A stretch of 64,000 nucleotides of DNA from Hyaloscypha bicolor E (lineage: Eukaryota > Ascomycota > Leotiomycetes > Helotiales > Hyaloscyphaceae): the NCBI RefSeq assembly GCF_002865645.1, contig NW_020194585.1:124001-188000 (forward strand). Direction: 5' to 3'. The translations under genes and the position numbers were made by a program. Shown piece by piece: positions 1 through 10,521 of this stretch (positions are counted from its first letter, which is position 1; each line of letters opens with the position of its first letter). A model generated the notes under the pieces. The model was not told the DNA's origin. It did no database searches and worked only from the letters and a program-made list of their open reading frames with translations.

Positions 1-3000
1 CAAAGTCCCGATCTTGCTTCTGCCTAACTGCTAATTCGTCCATATTGTTGTCTTTGAAGCCACTCAACACCTTGGCCATATCTTGTTTCCTGGCATGTGT
101 CCTCGGATCAGCGGTCATAGTGCTCGTGAATAATATCTCAGGCCGAAATCCCGTGCTTTGGGGAGTCGCAGGGACAAGTGGCTTTGCCGGATGATGTGCT
201 ACGAGCGGAATACCTTCTGACCTTTCACCAAACCTCGGAATGGCTATTGTCAAGTTTGGTACTCTAGAAGTGGCGAGGGGCGGACAGTTCAAGTCAATCT
301 CCTCCCTTGCACGAAGAGAAGAAGTGTTCGTCTTCCACTCAGGTTTCTCACTTCGCACAGGACCGCCGGTCAGGACGGGCTTATCGGCGCGTTTTCTGAA
401 AGAGACCATGCGCGTCATTTCTTCATGGAGCGCTTTTGTGAAGAGCAGTCCTGATGGGCGTCTGGGGGAGATTTTGGTGCCGACCGGGACTTGGCTATCG
501 CCGGGACTTTGAGGAACTAGTGGCATTCTGCTTGCTAATCTGGTTACTGGCGAAGCAAAGTCTGAGGGAGGGACGAAAGGTCTAGCGCCTGCTTGAAGGT
601 CAAAGTAGCCCGGAAATCGCTGGCTCTTACGGTTCGAATAACTTCTCTCACCAGATTTGAACGGTGAAGACCAAAACATCACCATAGAGGTATCCTCAAG
701 TTCCGCCGGAGGAAGGTGGCTCTGTTTCATCGATTCTTGAAGGATTTCGGAAGCGGGCACCCAATGATTGGTTTGGCGGAAGCAATCCAATTGCAAGTCA
801 TCCACTGACAAGTCATCCACATCAAAATAGGGATAGTTTGAAGGGCGGCGATATGAGGAACTCCAACGAAGAGATGCGTCAATGCCATGGCGCCAAGGAC
901 GATCTACTGCACGCAAAAAAGAGAAAGAATTGCTGTCAGCCTCGTCGCTGGTTTTCTTCCGAAGTCTTGTGTTTAATTTCTTCAACTTGAAAATTTGACT
1001 GTCGCTCTTGGTCCAAAATCCTTTAGCAGACTTGGGTCGCGCAGGCGATGACATATCTTCACTGTCCGAAAAGGGGGAAGTGCTCCAATTGTCTTCAGGC
1101 ATGGTAGCTCGTCCTCGCCGAGTGCCGAAGAATCGAGCAATTCTCCGTGTAAATGGCCGCTTGGGTGACATCCCTGGCCGGAATGAGGATCCACTGCTGG
1201 CATCACTCCACCATGTACTGAAAATTTCATCGGGGGGAGGTGCAGGGGTCTCATCGGGAGAATTTTCAGAGTTCTCATCGGAGGTAAGTGCAGGGAGAGA
1301 CGATGAGACGGCGACCTCCTTCGCAGAGTCCATGTTCAACCTCTCGTACAGACTTAGCTTCGTATGAAAAGTCTGTAGTGGCTTTTTGGATGTCTTGCTG
1401 TTCTTCGGGGTGTCGTCTTCCTTGATTGGACTTAAAAACGAGTTTTTGGGAAGGTCAGCCATTAGTTCAGCAACGGCACCGATATTTGTTGCAGCTATCT
1501 GTGGCCGTCTCCAATCCAGGCTTATCTTCTTTCCGAACACCTCCGTGCACAGTTTCGGATGGCTAACAATGAATTCCAATTCGTTTTCGGGGTGATAATA
1601 GGAGAATCCGTTGGAGAGTTTCCGGCGTAGTGCCTCTGCATCCAAGCGATTACCATGGAGGTCATGAATGGTGGCCAGGAGCCCGAGAGTCTCGTTACAT
1701 TCCTTTTCAGAAGTGTCCCCGAAGTCCTGTTTGAGTCTTCTCTTTCCTTGGAGTGCCTGCTTGCACACCGTAATAGCCTTCCCGAAGCGCTTTTCTACTG
1801 CATTGGCGATCGCCAATGCGTGGAGGAGATTGCAGACAACCGGGTCGAAATTGGCCTTCGACTTGGCGATGCTGTCAATCAATGGTTCGGCAAGTTGCCA
1901 CTTGTGTTGAAAAAAATAGCAAGTTGCAAGTTGGATCTGAAGCTGCTTGAACTCGGCGTCTTCTGAGGTCGATCCCGTCCGTCTCTGAATCGCTTCCTCC
2001 AGCATGGCTTGGGCCTTGGCAAACTCCTGGTTGAGCATGCTGTCCTTCGCCACCTCTTCAAGTCCACTCAAGAGAAACGATTGGAACTCGGCTTCATCGT
2101 CGACTTCATCATGGTCATCTGCCGTCTCAGACATGTTCGACTCGGTCTCCTGACTCTCTTCGGATGAGACTGCTGGGGCTGGCTCCGGGGTGCACGGGCG
2201 GACCACAGACGCCGCGGCAGAGCTTGGAACGTGTTGGAGCGGCTTGCGCTGTCGGCGCAGTGTCATACGCCGCTGTTGCTTGACGAACTGGTCAATCTGC
2301 TGTCTCTTGTTGGGGGTCAAGCTTGGGCCGCCCCTGATGCTCATAGCTGAATCCAATTGAACGTTCCAAAACGAATTTCCATTGGTACCGTAAATTGTAC
2401 TGCTGGACTCCCTTGTGCTGGCAGTTGAGCTGGCGCTAGAGTGGAAATTCTGTGCTGCTCGGGCCAGCTTTTGGAGATTGTAGGCAACACGAGCATCGGA
2501 TGGATCTTCCAGCATGTGAGAAAAGCCATCGCTGTGGTGAAAGGAGGCTTGAATAGACTGCTCAATAGAGGACTTCAATCTCCCAAGTTCATAGAGGATC
2601 TTGTCCTGAGTTTCATTTCCTCGCAGCGAGAGTGAGCTGCTCCGTACATTAGTAAGTGTCATGGACTTACGAACGGCAGCGATTGGAACGACTCACACTT
2701 GGATAGCAGACAGCATGGTCTGGAGAGCCCAATTGGACTTGTGGATCTTCTCCTCAAAGCCGGTAATGTCTCCTGCGTACATGGTCAAGTCCATTGCCAC
2801 CCTCGCTCTTCTGAACAAGCCCGGGGATTTGGCTGCTGCCTTGATTCGGTTAATGAAGATGCTCAATTCTTCCAGTGTTGTTTTGCAATCTTCCAACGAG
2901 AGAGCACTCTGCCGCCATAAATCCTCGTCCATTGAGGCTAGCGAGAGTGGCCCACGGCATTTCCTGAGGGTTCGATCAACGGCCTCAAGGAATCTGATGA

Positions 3001-3142
3001 GTCTCGACAATTGGGTGCAAAGGGATGCCACTCGTGTGTCGGCATTTCGAAAGGTTGCGACGAATTCGTAGAGAGCCGAAGATACGGCGCCGGCGGCCTG
3101 TATCAGCGTGATTGTCGACGAGGTAATCGAGAGAGGATCCAT
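1..3142 (-). CDS. Fungal STAND-type N-terminal domain protein with TPR-like repeats, partial (3' end outside window)
   Basis: The function is unknown. The start is ATG at 3142-3140. Exon 1 is 3142-2697, the intron is 2696-2637 (donor GTGAGT, branch CTTACTAAT, acceptor GCAG), and exon 2 stays open from 2636 to the left edge, so at least about 1,027 residues are present and the C terminus is missing. Residues 1-150 (start MDPLSITSSTITLIQAAG) match the helical fungal N-terminal domain found on STAND/NLR-like and ankyrin proteins. Residues about 340-500 are helical TPR-like repeats with the phrase HPENELEFIVSHP, seen in many uncharacterised fungal proteins. From about residue 545 on, the chain is Ser/Pro/Arg-rich and probably disordered. 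No NACHT or other catalytic motif is seen in the visible part. The family and the exon structure are well supported; a role in self/non-self signalling would be inference. Confidence 0.85.
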
Positions 3143-4116
3143 GATGGGGGAATGATACGGGGGCAAGATTCACAGCATGGACACATTCCAGTTCGAGTTA
3201 ATGATTTAATTGAAGCGCAACGACCGGAAAATCATCCTTTTTCCCAAGCCTCGAAAATTTGGGGTCGCTCTTGTTCCTCGGTCTGCAGCTCGCACGATAC
3301 GCGTGGTTGCTGCACTTACTGCAACCGGGGAGAGCCTTGCCTGGACATTGTGGAGTAGGGAAGCCGGACATGATTGGATCTCGGTGAGCAAATTCAGCCT
3401 TGGGGAGAATTAGCCAGTAGTCTCTTGCATTGAAGCTGACCAGCAGTCCGCCTTGTGCCAATCAGGGAAGCGTGCGAGTGCTGCGCCTCGCCAGGGGTAG
3501 AAGGGATCACCCACCAACCGCCCAAACCCCCTTTCCGCCCATGCCTACCCCACCAAAATTTTCTCGATTTTTCAAAGTCTTTGGAAAATTCTAAAAATTT
3601 GCTAAATTATAGAGAATACTCGAAATATTGCGAATATCACATTAATTTTCGATTTTGTGGCGTTAAGGTCTCCAAAATCCAAGTTGAGCGGAAAGGGGGT
3701 TTGGGCGGTTGGTGGGTGATACCTTCTAAGTAACAGCGTGTTATCGACTTCAACCGGAGTGCGGGAGAATGGATGCTCCGTCAAAAGTATCTGGTTGCAG
3801 ACCCATTATCCGTTGTGTTCTGTTCGGAGTGAAGCATGTTGATAGCAGAGTCCTCAGAGGTATGGAGGAAGGAGCGAATACCAAGACAACTGGGCTGGGG
3901 TCATGTGATGCTTGGCCTAGACGAATCGGGCTAGCATTTGGAACCAGCCGACGCTGCCAAAATGAAGAAGGACGTTTGCAGAGTCCCATCCAGCGACAAT
4001 CAAAGGCAACTTGCAGTAAAGCCCATACGCATCGAACTTCAACCGTCTCGACGAACAATTCCATGTACAATCGTCCTACTAACTGTAGCGGTTAAAAAAG
4101 GAAGGGGAAGGGAACA
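3143..4116. other. Intergenic region between divergent genes
   Basis: This is the shared upstream region of the minus-strand gene starting at 3142 and the plus-strand RNase H gene starting at 4117. Apart from the 231-bp TIR element at 3498-3728 I see no conserved coding frame. Small open frames here lack a recognisable family. Confidence 0.7.
3498..3728. mobile_element. MITE with ~40-bp terminal inverted repeats
   Basis: The left arm (3499-3538, beginning AGAAGGGATCACCCACC) and the reverse complement of the right arm (3688-3727) agree at all but one of 40 positions (G versus T at position 7). Both ends can be read as starting at a TA dinucleotide (3498-3499 and 3727-3728), as expected of Tc1/mariner-type insertion. 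The 150-bp interior is AT-rich and encodes nothing. It is a non-autonomous element; which transposase moves it cannot be told. Confidence 0.85.
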
Positions 4117-5301
4117 ATGGCTTGGTGGTCCGAAAACGAAGAAGACGGGCAATGGCATAGCCCAAAGCGGAGGAAACTGGCACAATCGAGTGTCTCGATT
4201 CCGAGGGGATGGCGAGATTTCATATGCCTTCAGTGCAGGCAGGATTTCGAATCAAACAATCAGCTCCACAAACATGTCAGGAACGACTGCTGGGCGACCA
4301 AGAATGAGCACAAATACCCCGACGAGTGGACACCAGCTCTGAAAGATTACGTTCGGAGAGCTCTCGATCCTGCCAATAGCGAACCAGGTTGGACAAATAC
4401 AGAGATTCGGGAAGAGCTGGAGACTATGATACGGAAAAATGCCCTCTTGGATCCGATGATTGGTGCTCGTTGGAGAACGATGGCCTTGCCGCAACATATC
4501 GACCTCGAAGACTTGCCATGCGTAAGGTCACAAAACCGAAACGGCCGAAACAAGAAGCCATCTATCGAACCGCTACCCGCAACCTCGAAAACATATCCCG
4601 AACACTTCTTTGCCCCATGTTCAACTCCGCGGTCTCTGTTTGCACACGAGGATGGGCAACTCTTCGTTGCTCATCGGGATTATCGGGAGCTGCTGGTTTA
4701 TACGGATGGAGCATGTGCCAACAATGGGCAAGCTGGAAGTCAAGGTGGATGTGCATTCGTCACCCATTGTAGTGATAGTATACCTGCGCCCTGGTACCCA
4801 CCGAAAGGTGCTTACTGCATGCACGGCATGTTCTTCTTTCGCCTGGAAGACGTGGGCCCCACCAGTGTGCGGGTGAAGCAGACTAGCAACCGCGCAGAAC
4901 TTCGCGCCGTTCTGGCTGCTCTCAACTGGTTCCGTCAAGAACACAGCGATTTGAATTCCTGGAAGCCTAAAGAATTTGCAAAACTTGTCATTGCAACCGA
5001 TTCGACTTACGTCGTCGATGGGGCCACGAAGTGGGCCAAGACTTGGGAGTCGAACGGCTGGAAGTTGAGTAGTGGGGAGGAGACCGAGAATCAGGATTTG
5101 TGGGAAGAGTTACTGAAGAGAGTGCGGGCTCTGCAAGCTAATCGTTGTGAGAAGATTTCGATTTGGCACATTCCGAGGGAGCAAAATGCGACCGCAGACC
5201 GAGGAGCAAAATTCGCATCACAACTGAAGGCTCGTCCGGAATTTGGCGTCCCTCCTCTCGGCTCCCACACAATATTGGTAGATGCGAGTCAACTTGGTTG
5301 A
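4117..5301 (+). CDS. Ribonuclease H domain protein with N-terminal zinc finger
   Basis: A 394-residue single-exon protein. Residues 190-370 form an RNase H1-type fold that cuts the RNA strand of RNA:DNA hybrids. The four acidic residues are all present: D197 in LLVYTDGACANNG, E261 in SNRAELRAVLAAL, D295 in IATDSTYVVDG and D361 in HIPREQNATADRG. The N-terminal part carries a C2H2-like finger with C37, C40, H53 and C58 (CHC-type last ligand) following a basic KRRK stretch that could be a nuclear signal. Classical eukaryotic RNase H1 has a different N-terminal hybrid-binding domain, not seen here. The start at 4117 has a good context (gaacaATGG). The frame has no stops and lies outside the RIP islands, so it is probably an active host gene, although RNase H genes of this shape are sometimes derived from retroelements. 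Confidence 0.92.
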   Translation: MAWWSENEEDGQWHSPKRRKLAQSSVSIPRGWRDFICLQCRQDFESNNQLHKHVRNDCWATKNEHKYPDEWTPALKDYVRRALDPANSEPGWTNTEIREELETMIRKNALLDPMIGARWRTMALPQHIDLEDLPCVRSQNRNGRNKKPSIEPLPATSKTYPEHFFAPCSTPRSLFAHEDGQLFVAHRDYRELLVYTDGACANNGQAGSQGGCAFVTHCSDSIPAPWYPPKGAYCMHGMFFFRLEDVGPTSVRVKQTSNRAELRAVLAALNWFRQEHSDLNSWKPKEFAKLVIATDSTYVVDGATKWAKTWESNGWKLSSGEETENQDLWEELLKRVRALQANRCEKISIWHIPREQNATADRGAKFASQLKARPEFGVPPLGSHTILVDASQLG

Positions 5302-5700
5302 TCTTGCACACTCGCATGAGTATTTTCTGTAAGAATACTGTACTCAGGATGAACCACAATCCCCAGACCTTTCTCAACATCTCCTGTTTTATCCTTCTGG
5401 TCCGAATGCCCAGAGATGACACCGAGAAGGGCAAGCGCCACGCAAATAGTATAGCATGCTTCCCTCTCCACTTTTCTATACATCAAAAATTGTAGGCAGA
5501 GTTGCTTCGAAATATGCTACGGCGCTTCAATGTTCCATAAATTCTGGTACATTGAGGTTAGCTAATGGAACAAGGCTCAAGGTTCCATGCTCCCGTCTCC
5601 ATGTGTTACCAAATCACTCCACTATCAGACACAGTAGTATGTCGTGTAAGCTTTCCAAAAGTATTTGCATTTGCATAATCTCTGTTACTTCACCTGGTAG
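5302..5700. other. Intergenic, no recognised gene
   Basis: This is the 3' flank of the RNase H gene. There is no family-level signal. The last bases (ttacttcacctggtag, ending at 5700) look like an intron 3' end leading into the exon-like frame at 5701. Confidence 0.5.
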
Positions 5701-5976
5701 GCCACTCGCGATCCCGAAGAAGGGATTCAGTCCGAGTGGTTCCCAGCACTTCTGCAATGGAAACATGCCTTGTATTACCCCGTGGTCGAGATCTGCACGC
5801 TATACGCAACCCGGAACGGGCGTGGGCGGCAAGGAGATGTCATTGACGGCATGTTGCTGGCAGTTGAGTTACTGGAGCCGTCTTTTCGGGAGGATGCAGC
5901 TGCAATACAATTCGAGCCGGCGAGTCGGGTCGCCAATCTGGACGACCGTTTCGGGTGTGACGACTCGGCTTTGTAA
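5701..5976 (+). pseudogene. Exon-like coding fragment, unknown family
   Basis: Right after a plausible acceptor (ctggtag, AG at 5699-5700) a frame of 91 codons runs to TAA at 5974-5976. Its composition is protein-like: it begins ATRDPEEGIQSEWFPALLQ and contains QGDVIDGMLLAVELLEP. No start codon or matching 5' exon could be placed upstream, where the RNase H gene stops at 5301. It is either the last exon of a gene whose 5' part has decayed or a fragment moved here. I do not recognise the family. Confidence 0.35.
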
Positions 5977-7366
5977 TAGCCGGAGTTAACCTCGCTTTAC
6001 GAGTGTCCCTCCATTGATTCTACTACTTCCTCACTGCGGCAAGTCCAAGACCCGCGGAAATCTTCATTGAGAGTACTACTTGTGGCTTAGTTCCTTGTGA
6101 CTCCTCGATGCACCTCCCTCATTTCGACCAGACGAGTCCTGCAATCGTGCTTGGCAACTATCAAGGCGGTGCAGGGTGGACAAATTATGGGGTGAGATGA
6201 AAGGGGCGCGGCGTGGCTGAGAGGCTGACAGCACTTGGGTTGCTTGGGGTCTGAATGGATTGCGGTTGCGAATGCGAATGCGATGCAAACATTGAGTTAA
6301 TATGGGGTAGGATCGAACATCGTTGTAGGATTATGAGGATTCCCACTCCGCCAAGCATAAGTCACTCGTCTTCGCGATTACTTAATATCCTTCCTTTCCT
6401 CTGCGACAGAAATTGGGGAGATCCTTCACTTCCGACATGACACGTGCGGAATCCCGATCCAAGTCAATTTTTTCCAGTGCGCATACTTTTTCGGTCTCGG
6501 TGAAACATTTAACCACGACGCATAACCCCCTAAAGATGTGAAGGGAGCAATTCCGGCAGCACATGGACAATGGACCCAAGTTACCCAACAAAAGCACGAC
6601 ATCCCTATGCCTTTGCATACCAGTCCATGAATCGCATTGTTTTGGTGACTAGTTTTGGCTTGTTCAAGATCGCCCTCAAGTCCGTTCGTCCCCTTATGCC
6701 AAATTTCCTCCGTCGTATATCTCGATAATTTCGGCACCTCAGTAGTGTCAAGGGAGAGCCCGAGCATACCGTCGAGGTTTCACTGTTTCCATATATGCCA
6801 TCTTCGTGCATCTAGCCAAGGGCGACACTGCTGCGGCTCCTACTTTGTTGTGGATGCTGCTGCCGTCAGTATAAATGATCATGCGGTTCGAAGAACGTTT
6901 GAGAAATTTTTTATGCTGATTCCTTGCTGTTTCTGAGCTCGAAGCTATCCTGATGCTCGGTCGCCACCATGGTGGTACGCGGGAGGGTGGGATGAGTTCT
7001 TGTCCCTCAATCGTGGGGCCTCGACGCTAGTGAAGGCATCCTGGTGCTCGATAGGAAGCAGGTGAAGTTATATGTCCAGGGTCTAGGACCCGTCACTGAA
7101 TTTCGATGCCATACCGCAAGTCTCCGCCGAAATCGCGAGCCATTGATGCTAGAATCCACCCTTCTCATCATCAAAATTTGCCGGGGTGGGTTCAACGTCA
7201 ACTCCCCGGCCATTTGCAACAATCTCATCTGGTTATTTTTCAAACTCTAATGTTGACCCCGTGGGATCCCCTTCAGGATTGACAAACATGCCAACTCCAG
7301 GATCACGTGGACCAGTTCCAGTGACCAAAAGAAACTCCTGAGCTGTCGGAGAGACTATGTGAGGCT
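5977..7366. other. Non-coding or decayed stretch
   Basis: No gene can be supported. Short frames occur on both strands (for example minus 6426-6767) without a known domain, splice continuity or codon pattern. The base composition is near normal, so this is not an island of RIP-mutated repeats. Confidence 0.5.
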
Positions 7367-7886
7367 TCAGACATGCGGGTGCCACAGGAGATGTTGTCTG
7401 AGGAGGTTGTTCTGTTGCCTAGCTTCACTCGGCGGTGCTGGAAGCGGCTTGTTCGAGCTTGGGCTTGGCTCAAGAGGAGCGGGAGCAAGGCTGGTAGTTG
7501 GTGCAGGTGAAGCTTCTCTGAACAATTGGTCCGGCGTGTCATGCCCACCAAGATCAGGGCCTACCCCACGCTGCTGAGCTTGACTACGAGTTGCACCGCC
7601 CATGAAGTTGCCTAGGCTGGTACTTCGGTTGTGTCCTCGATCATCGTCACGGCCAGCTGAATAGCCTCCCTAGGTAGCGGACGACGTGGTTCGTGAAATA
7701 CCCCCCACCAGACTTCCCAGAGATATCCTCGACCCTGCCAGATACGCCTCCAGACTGTGAATCGTCATTAGAAGAGATTGGAAATAGCGGTATCTTAAAT
7801 TGGCGATCAACGTCGAGGAGAGCATACGATTGTGCATCCGCAACACATGCAATTGAAGTAAATATTCCCATCACCAGCATGAGCAT
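7367..7886 (-). CDS. Possible small secreted protein (two exons), unknown
   Basis: The proposed start is ATG at 7886-7884. Exon 1 (7886-7746, 47 codons) begins MLMLVMGIFTSIACVADA, a good signal-peptide pattern with a likely cleavage before Gln19. A 76-bp intron (7745-7670, donor GTATCT, acceptor CCTAG) joins it in phase 0 to exon 2 (7669-7367), giving 147 residues. The mature part is rich in Gly, Ser, Pro and Ala, with no Cys and no known domain. The intron is deduced only from frame agreement and its donor is not ideal. A different frame overlapping the start (minus 8152-7871) could instead be the coding one. Confidence 0.33.
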
Positions 7887-8344
7887 GCGCGGACGACAGC
7901 TCCTACCCTTAGTGCACGGGGATCTTCCCCAATCCTAATAACCCTCATCTTCTTGTTCAGCGAAAGCAGTACCGTAGCAGCTGGGCTCTGACTAGTCTGC
8001 CCACTTCCATCGTTGTCCACATTGAGATCTATGCCACCAATCCAATTGCATTGCTTCAACTGAGTGATCCTAAAAGCAGGGCTAAGCTCTGGTAAAGAAT
8101 AAAATGTGGCCGTCCAATTGCACAGTATACAGGCCTTGTTGACTTTTGGCATGAGGAGAATCTGCTGGACTCCTGGGCGGGCAAATGTGGGAGGCTATGG
8201 TATGCGGAGGGTATCGGGGGGTATTTGTATAAAGTGGTGGATTTCGGAGGCAGATGTTCCAACGTAGAGTTGTCCATCTAAATAGAACTAGCTGTTGAAT
8301 GTAAACAAATGGGTTGATGGTTCCTCGGGGAGTACAAGGGCTGT

Positions 8345-8655
8345 AATTTAAGTATCGTACCTAGAATTTCCACACCAGTGATCTCGATATCATCTCTGTC
8401 GCCGTCCGAAGATATAGCAGGTCTTCGAGCAGACTTCATAGAATGTATTGCGCGATCCACTGTCGAGCTCAGTAGCTTTTCTGGATCGTTCGCGTCTATT
8501 TCTAGAGAAGCAAGCGGTGATCATCTCATGGTCGTTTTATCGAGGTTCGCATCGCATTTGAAGGGAAGTGGTTGTCTGATTACCGCAATCGAGTCGTCGT
8601 TGAAGGCTGAAGCGACAGGGATGCTGGATCGGCAGATTGGAGCGACATCCCACTA
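8345..8655 (-). pseudogene. Broken coding fragment, one TGA in frame
   Basis: One minus-strand frame reads continuously for about 100 codons (from VAPICRSSIPVASAF through DRDDIEITGVEIL) and is broken once by TGA inside AGATGATCA, where CGA would restore Arg. A second stop (TAG) lies just upstream. It ends at a possible donor GTACGA. The composition is protein-like but I do not recognise the family. It looks like the remains of a host gene. Confidence 0.35.
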
Positions 8656-8901
8656 GAACCAAATCGCAAGTATCTCAATACAAGATAATGTACTGTAGCA
8701 TCCCAAGTCACTTCGAAAATCCAGGCAGCACTTCCTCTTTGTCCAACACCAGAACATGGCGGAGCTTTCGGTTCAGAGTCCCTCATGGCCTGCTCGCGAA
8801 TTAGAAGTATTTGATTACTCATCTCATATTTTAATTGATTTTGTCTGAGTCACACCGACTGAAAAACGTAGTTATTTTATCTACATCCGACCTTAACTTA
8901 C

Positions 8902-8990
8902 TACAGTCGAACCTGGTTTTATCGGAAACCTCTATACATCGGAGGCCTGCTGACGAACCGAGGGTTCCGTTATACCCAGGTTTTACTGTA
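8902..8990. mobile_element. 89-bp palindromic miniature element
   Basis: The two ends, TACAGTCGAACCTGG and the reverse complement of the right end, TACAGTAAAACCTGG, form imperfect inverted repeats of about 25 bp that nearly meet in the middle. Both begin with TA followed by CAGT, the end type of pogo/Tigger-like Tc1/mariner elements. It has no coding capacity. It lies 29 bp upstream of the 2EXR start codon, so it sits in that gene's promoter or leader. Confidence 0.7.
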
Positions 8991-9019
8991 TTACTATTTT
9001 AAATCTCTCTTCCTACATC

Positions 9020-9730
9020 ATGACGGAGGCATTACAGAAACCTAGGGCAACCAAGCCTTCCGAATTCAAACTCTTCAGCAATCTTCCATCTGAGCTTCGC
9101 CTCAAGATATGGACTTACGCCCTTCCGGGTCGTATCGTCGAGCTCTGCCAGGCAGTCCGGGATAATACTATGCCTTTTTACTCTCCTACAACAAATCCCT
9201 CGCTGCTGAGTGTAAACCATGAGTCTCGAACAATTGCTCTCGAGAACTATATACTTTCATTCCCAAACGACACTCATCCAGCTCAGATTTATTTCAGTCC
9301 ATCTGTCGATACATTGTTCTTCCCCGCCTGGTGCTGGCTAGCCATCGATACAGCCTTTGGCTCTACTCTGCCAGAGGAAATGAAGGACAAAGTTCGCCGC
9401 GTTGCTATCGAGGAGCTAGTTTGGTGTGACCACTGGGGCGGAGGAGTCGAAGATGAGGTGCTTGAGATTTGTGAGTTTAAGAATTTGGAGGAAGTGGTTC
9501 TTGTCGTCCGAGACCCGGGTTTTCCGTGCCCGTGTTTTCCATTATTCGTCGATGGCCCGGAAAGAGGAGTGTTGGAGTTTGTAAGGATTGCAGAGGCTGA
9601 GAGCGGATATTATGAGAAGGCGATGGAGAGTATGAGGGATTACTTTGAGTCGATTTTACAGGGCAATCCGGAACGGAAAATTCCAGAGCTGAAGGTTATG
9701 CGGGCCAAGAGAGATGGGGTTTTGGTCTAA
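9020..9730 (+). CDS. 2EXR domain protein
   Basis: A 236-residue single-exon protein. Residues 17-100 carry the 2EXR (fungal F-box-like) signature: FKLFSNLPSELRLKIWTYALPGRIVEL, split here as FKLFSNLPSELRLKI and WTYALPGRIVEL, followed by NPSLLSVNHESRTIALENY and a segment beginning IYFSPSVDTLFF. Members are abundant in Leotiomycetes and Dothideomycetes; their role is unknown, though an F-box-like adaptor function has been proposed. The length and the intact frame fit a functional gene. Inverted-repeat elements lie on both sides (8902-8990 and 9794-10252). Confidence 0.92.
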   Translation: MTEALQKPRATKPSEFKLFSNLPSELRLKIWTYALPGRIVELCQAVRDNTMPFYSPTTNPSLLSVNHESRTIALENYILSFPNDTHPAQIYFSPSVDTLFFPAWCWLAIDTAFGSTLPEEMKDKVRRVAIEELVWCDHWGGGVEDEVLEICEFKNLEEVVLVVRDPGFPCPCFPLFVDGPERGVLEFVRIAEAESGYYEKAMESMRDYFESILQGNPERKIPELKVMRAKRDGVLV

Positions 9731-9793
9731 TAATGTCCGTATAAGGGTGGGGCTTGGCATCATGGGTTTAGAGCCAGGCTTAATATGGAATTA

Positions 9794-10252
9794 TAGTAGA
9801 ACCTCGATATAACGATATTAATCTTAGCGCCTTTTTCTAATAATATACCGAGGTATTATTAAATCAAGGATCACGTGCATATATAATAAATAGAGAAGGA
9901 GCTCCGTAGCGCTCGTTAATTAGCTTCTGTCATGCCTCCGTCTTCTTTTGGGCTGTTCAGGGACTAGAGAACTAGTGGTATAATCAAGGGGCTGTGATTC
10001 GGTAAGATTAATAGCCTAAGAGGCTGTGCTACCAGTGCCAGAGGGCCCTGGAGTATTAATAAATTGCTCCTTCTCTTAATAAATTAGAACGATATACTAC
10101 TAAAAATTAAAGGTTGGGACCGAAAAACCTTATAATAATCGTAATGCCAAGGATATCATAAGCCTAAGGCTAAAAAATTGCGGGACCTTAAGGCCGTATC
10201 GTATTACTAAGGATATCGCTATATCAGGGATCGTTATATCGAGGTTCTATTA
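9794..10252. mobile_element. 459-bp TIR element with TA target duplication
   Basis: The left end TAGTAGAACCTCGATATAA and the reverse complement of the right end TAATAGAACCTCGATATAA agree at 22 of 23 positions and continue to AACGAT. TA is duplicated outside both ends (9792-9793 and 10253-10254). The end sequence resembles pogo/Tigger-type elements (CAGT-AGAACCTCGATATAACG) with the first C changed to T. The interior shows partial CpA loss and no intact frame, so it is a non-autonomous or decayed copy. Confidence 0.8.
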
Positions 10253-10521
10253 TAATAGGCGTTGCGAATTGCGTCGGGGACGCTGAAAAGTTAGCGAGCG
10301 TTTGCGAGTTCAAGAGTCTCTCCCTCTGACAAACGTCAAGGCCGTCAAGGTATGTATCACGTTCCCAATAGTAGGCTCCTATACAGCCACTTAATAGTTG
10401 CAGACCAGGCTTCCCGTACTAGAAGGCATCATCAATTCATTCTAAACAGGGCGGTGTGGAAATTCACCGTTACGTGCCTCCAAAAGTAGAATACAGTCGG
10501 TCCGATCCAAAAGCGACAAAA

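Noticed and set aside
2661..3071. 136-codon + strand frame
   Set aside because: It is antisense to the first exon and intron of the minus-strand gene, which has the family match and splice signals.
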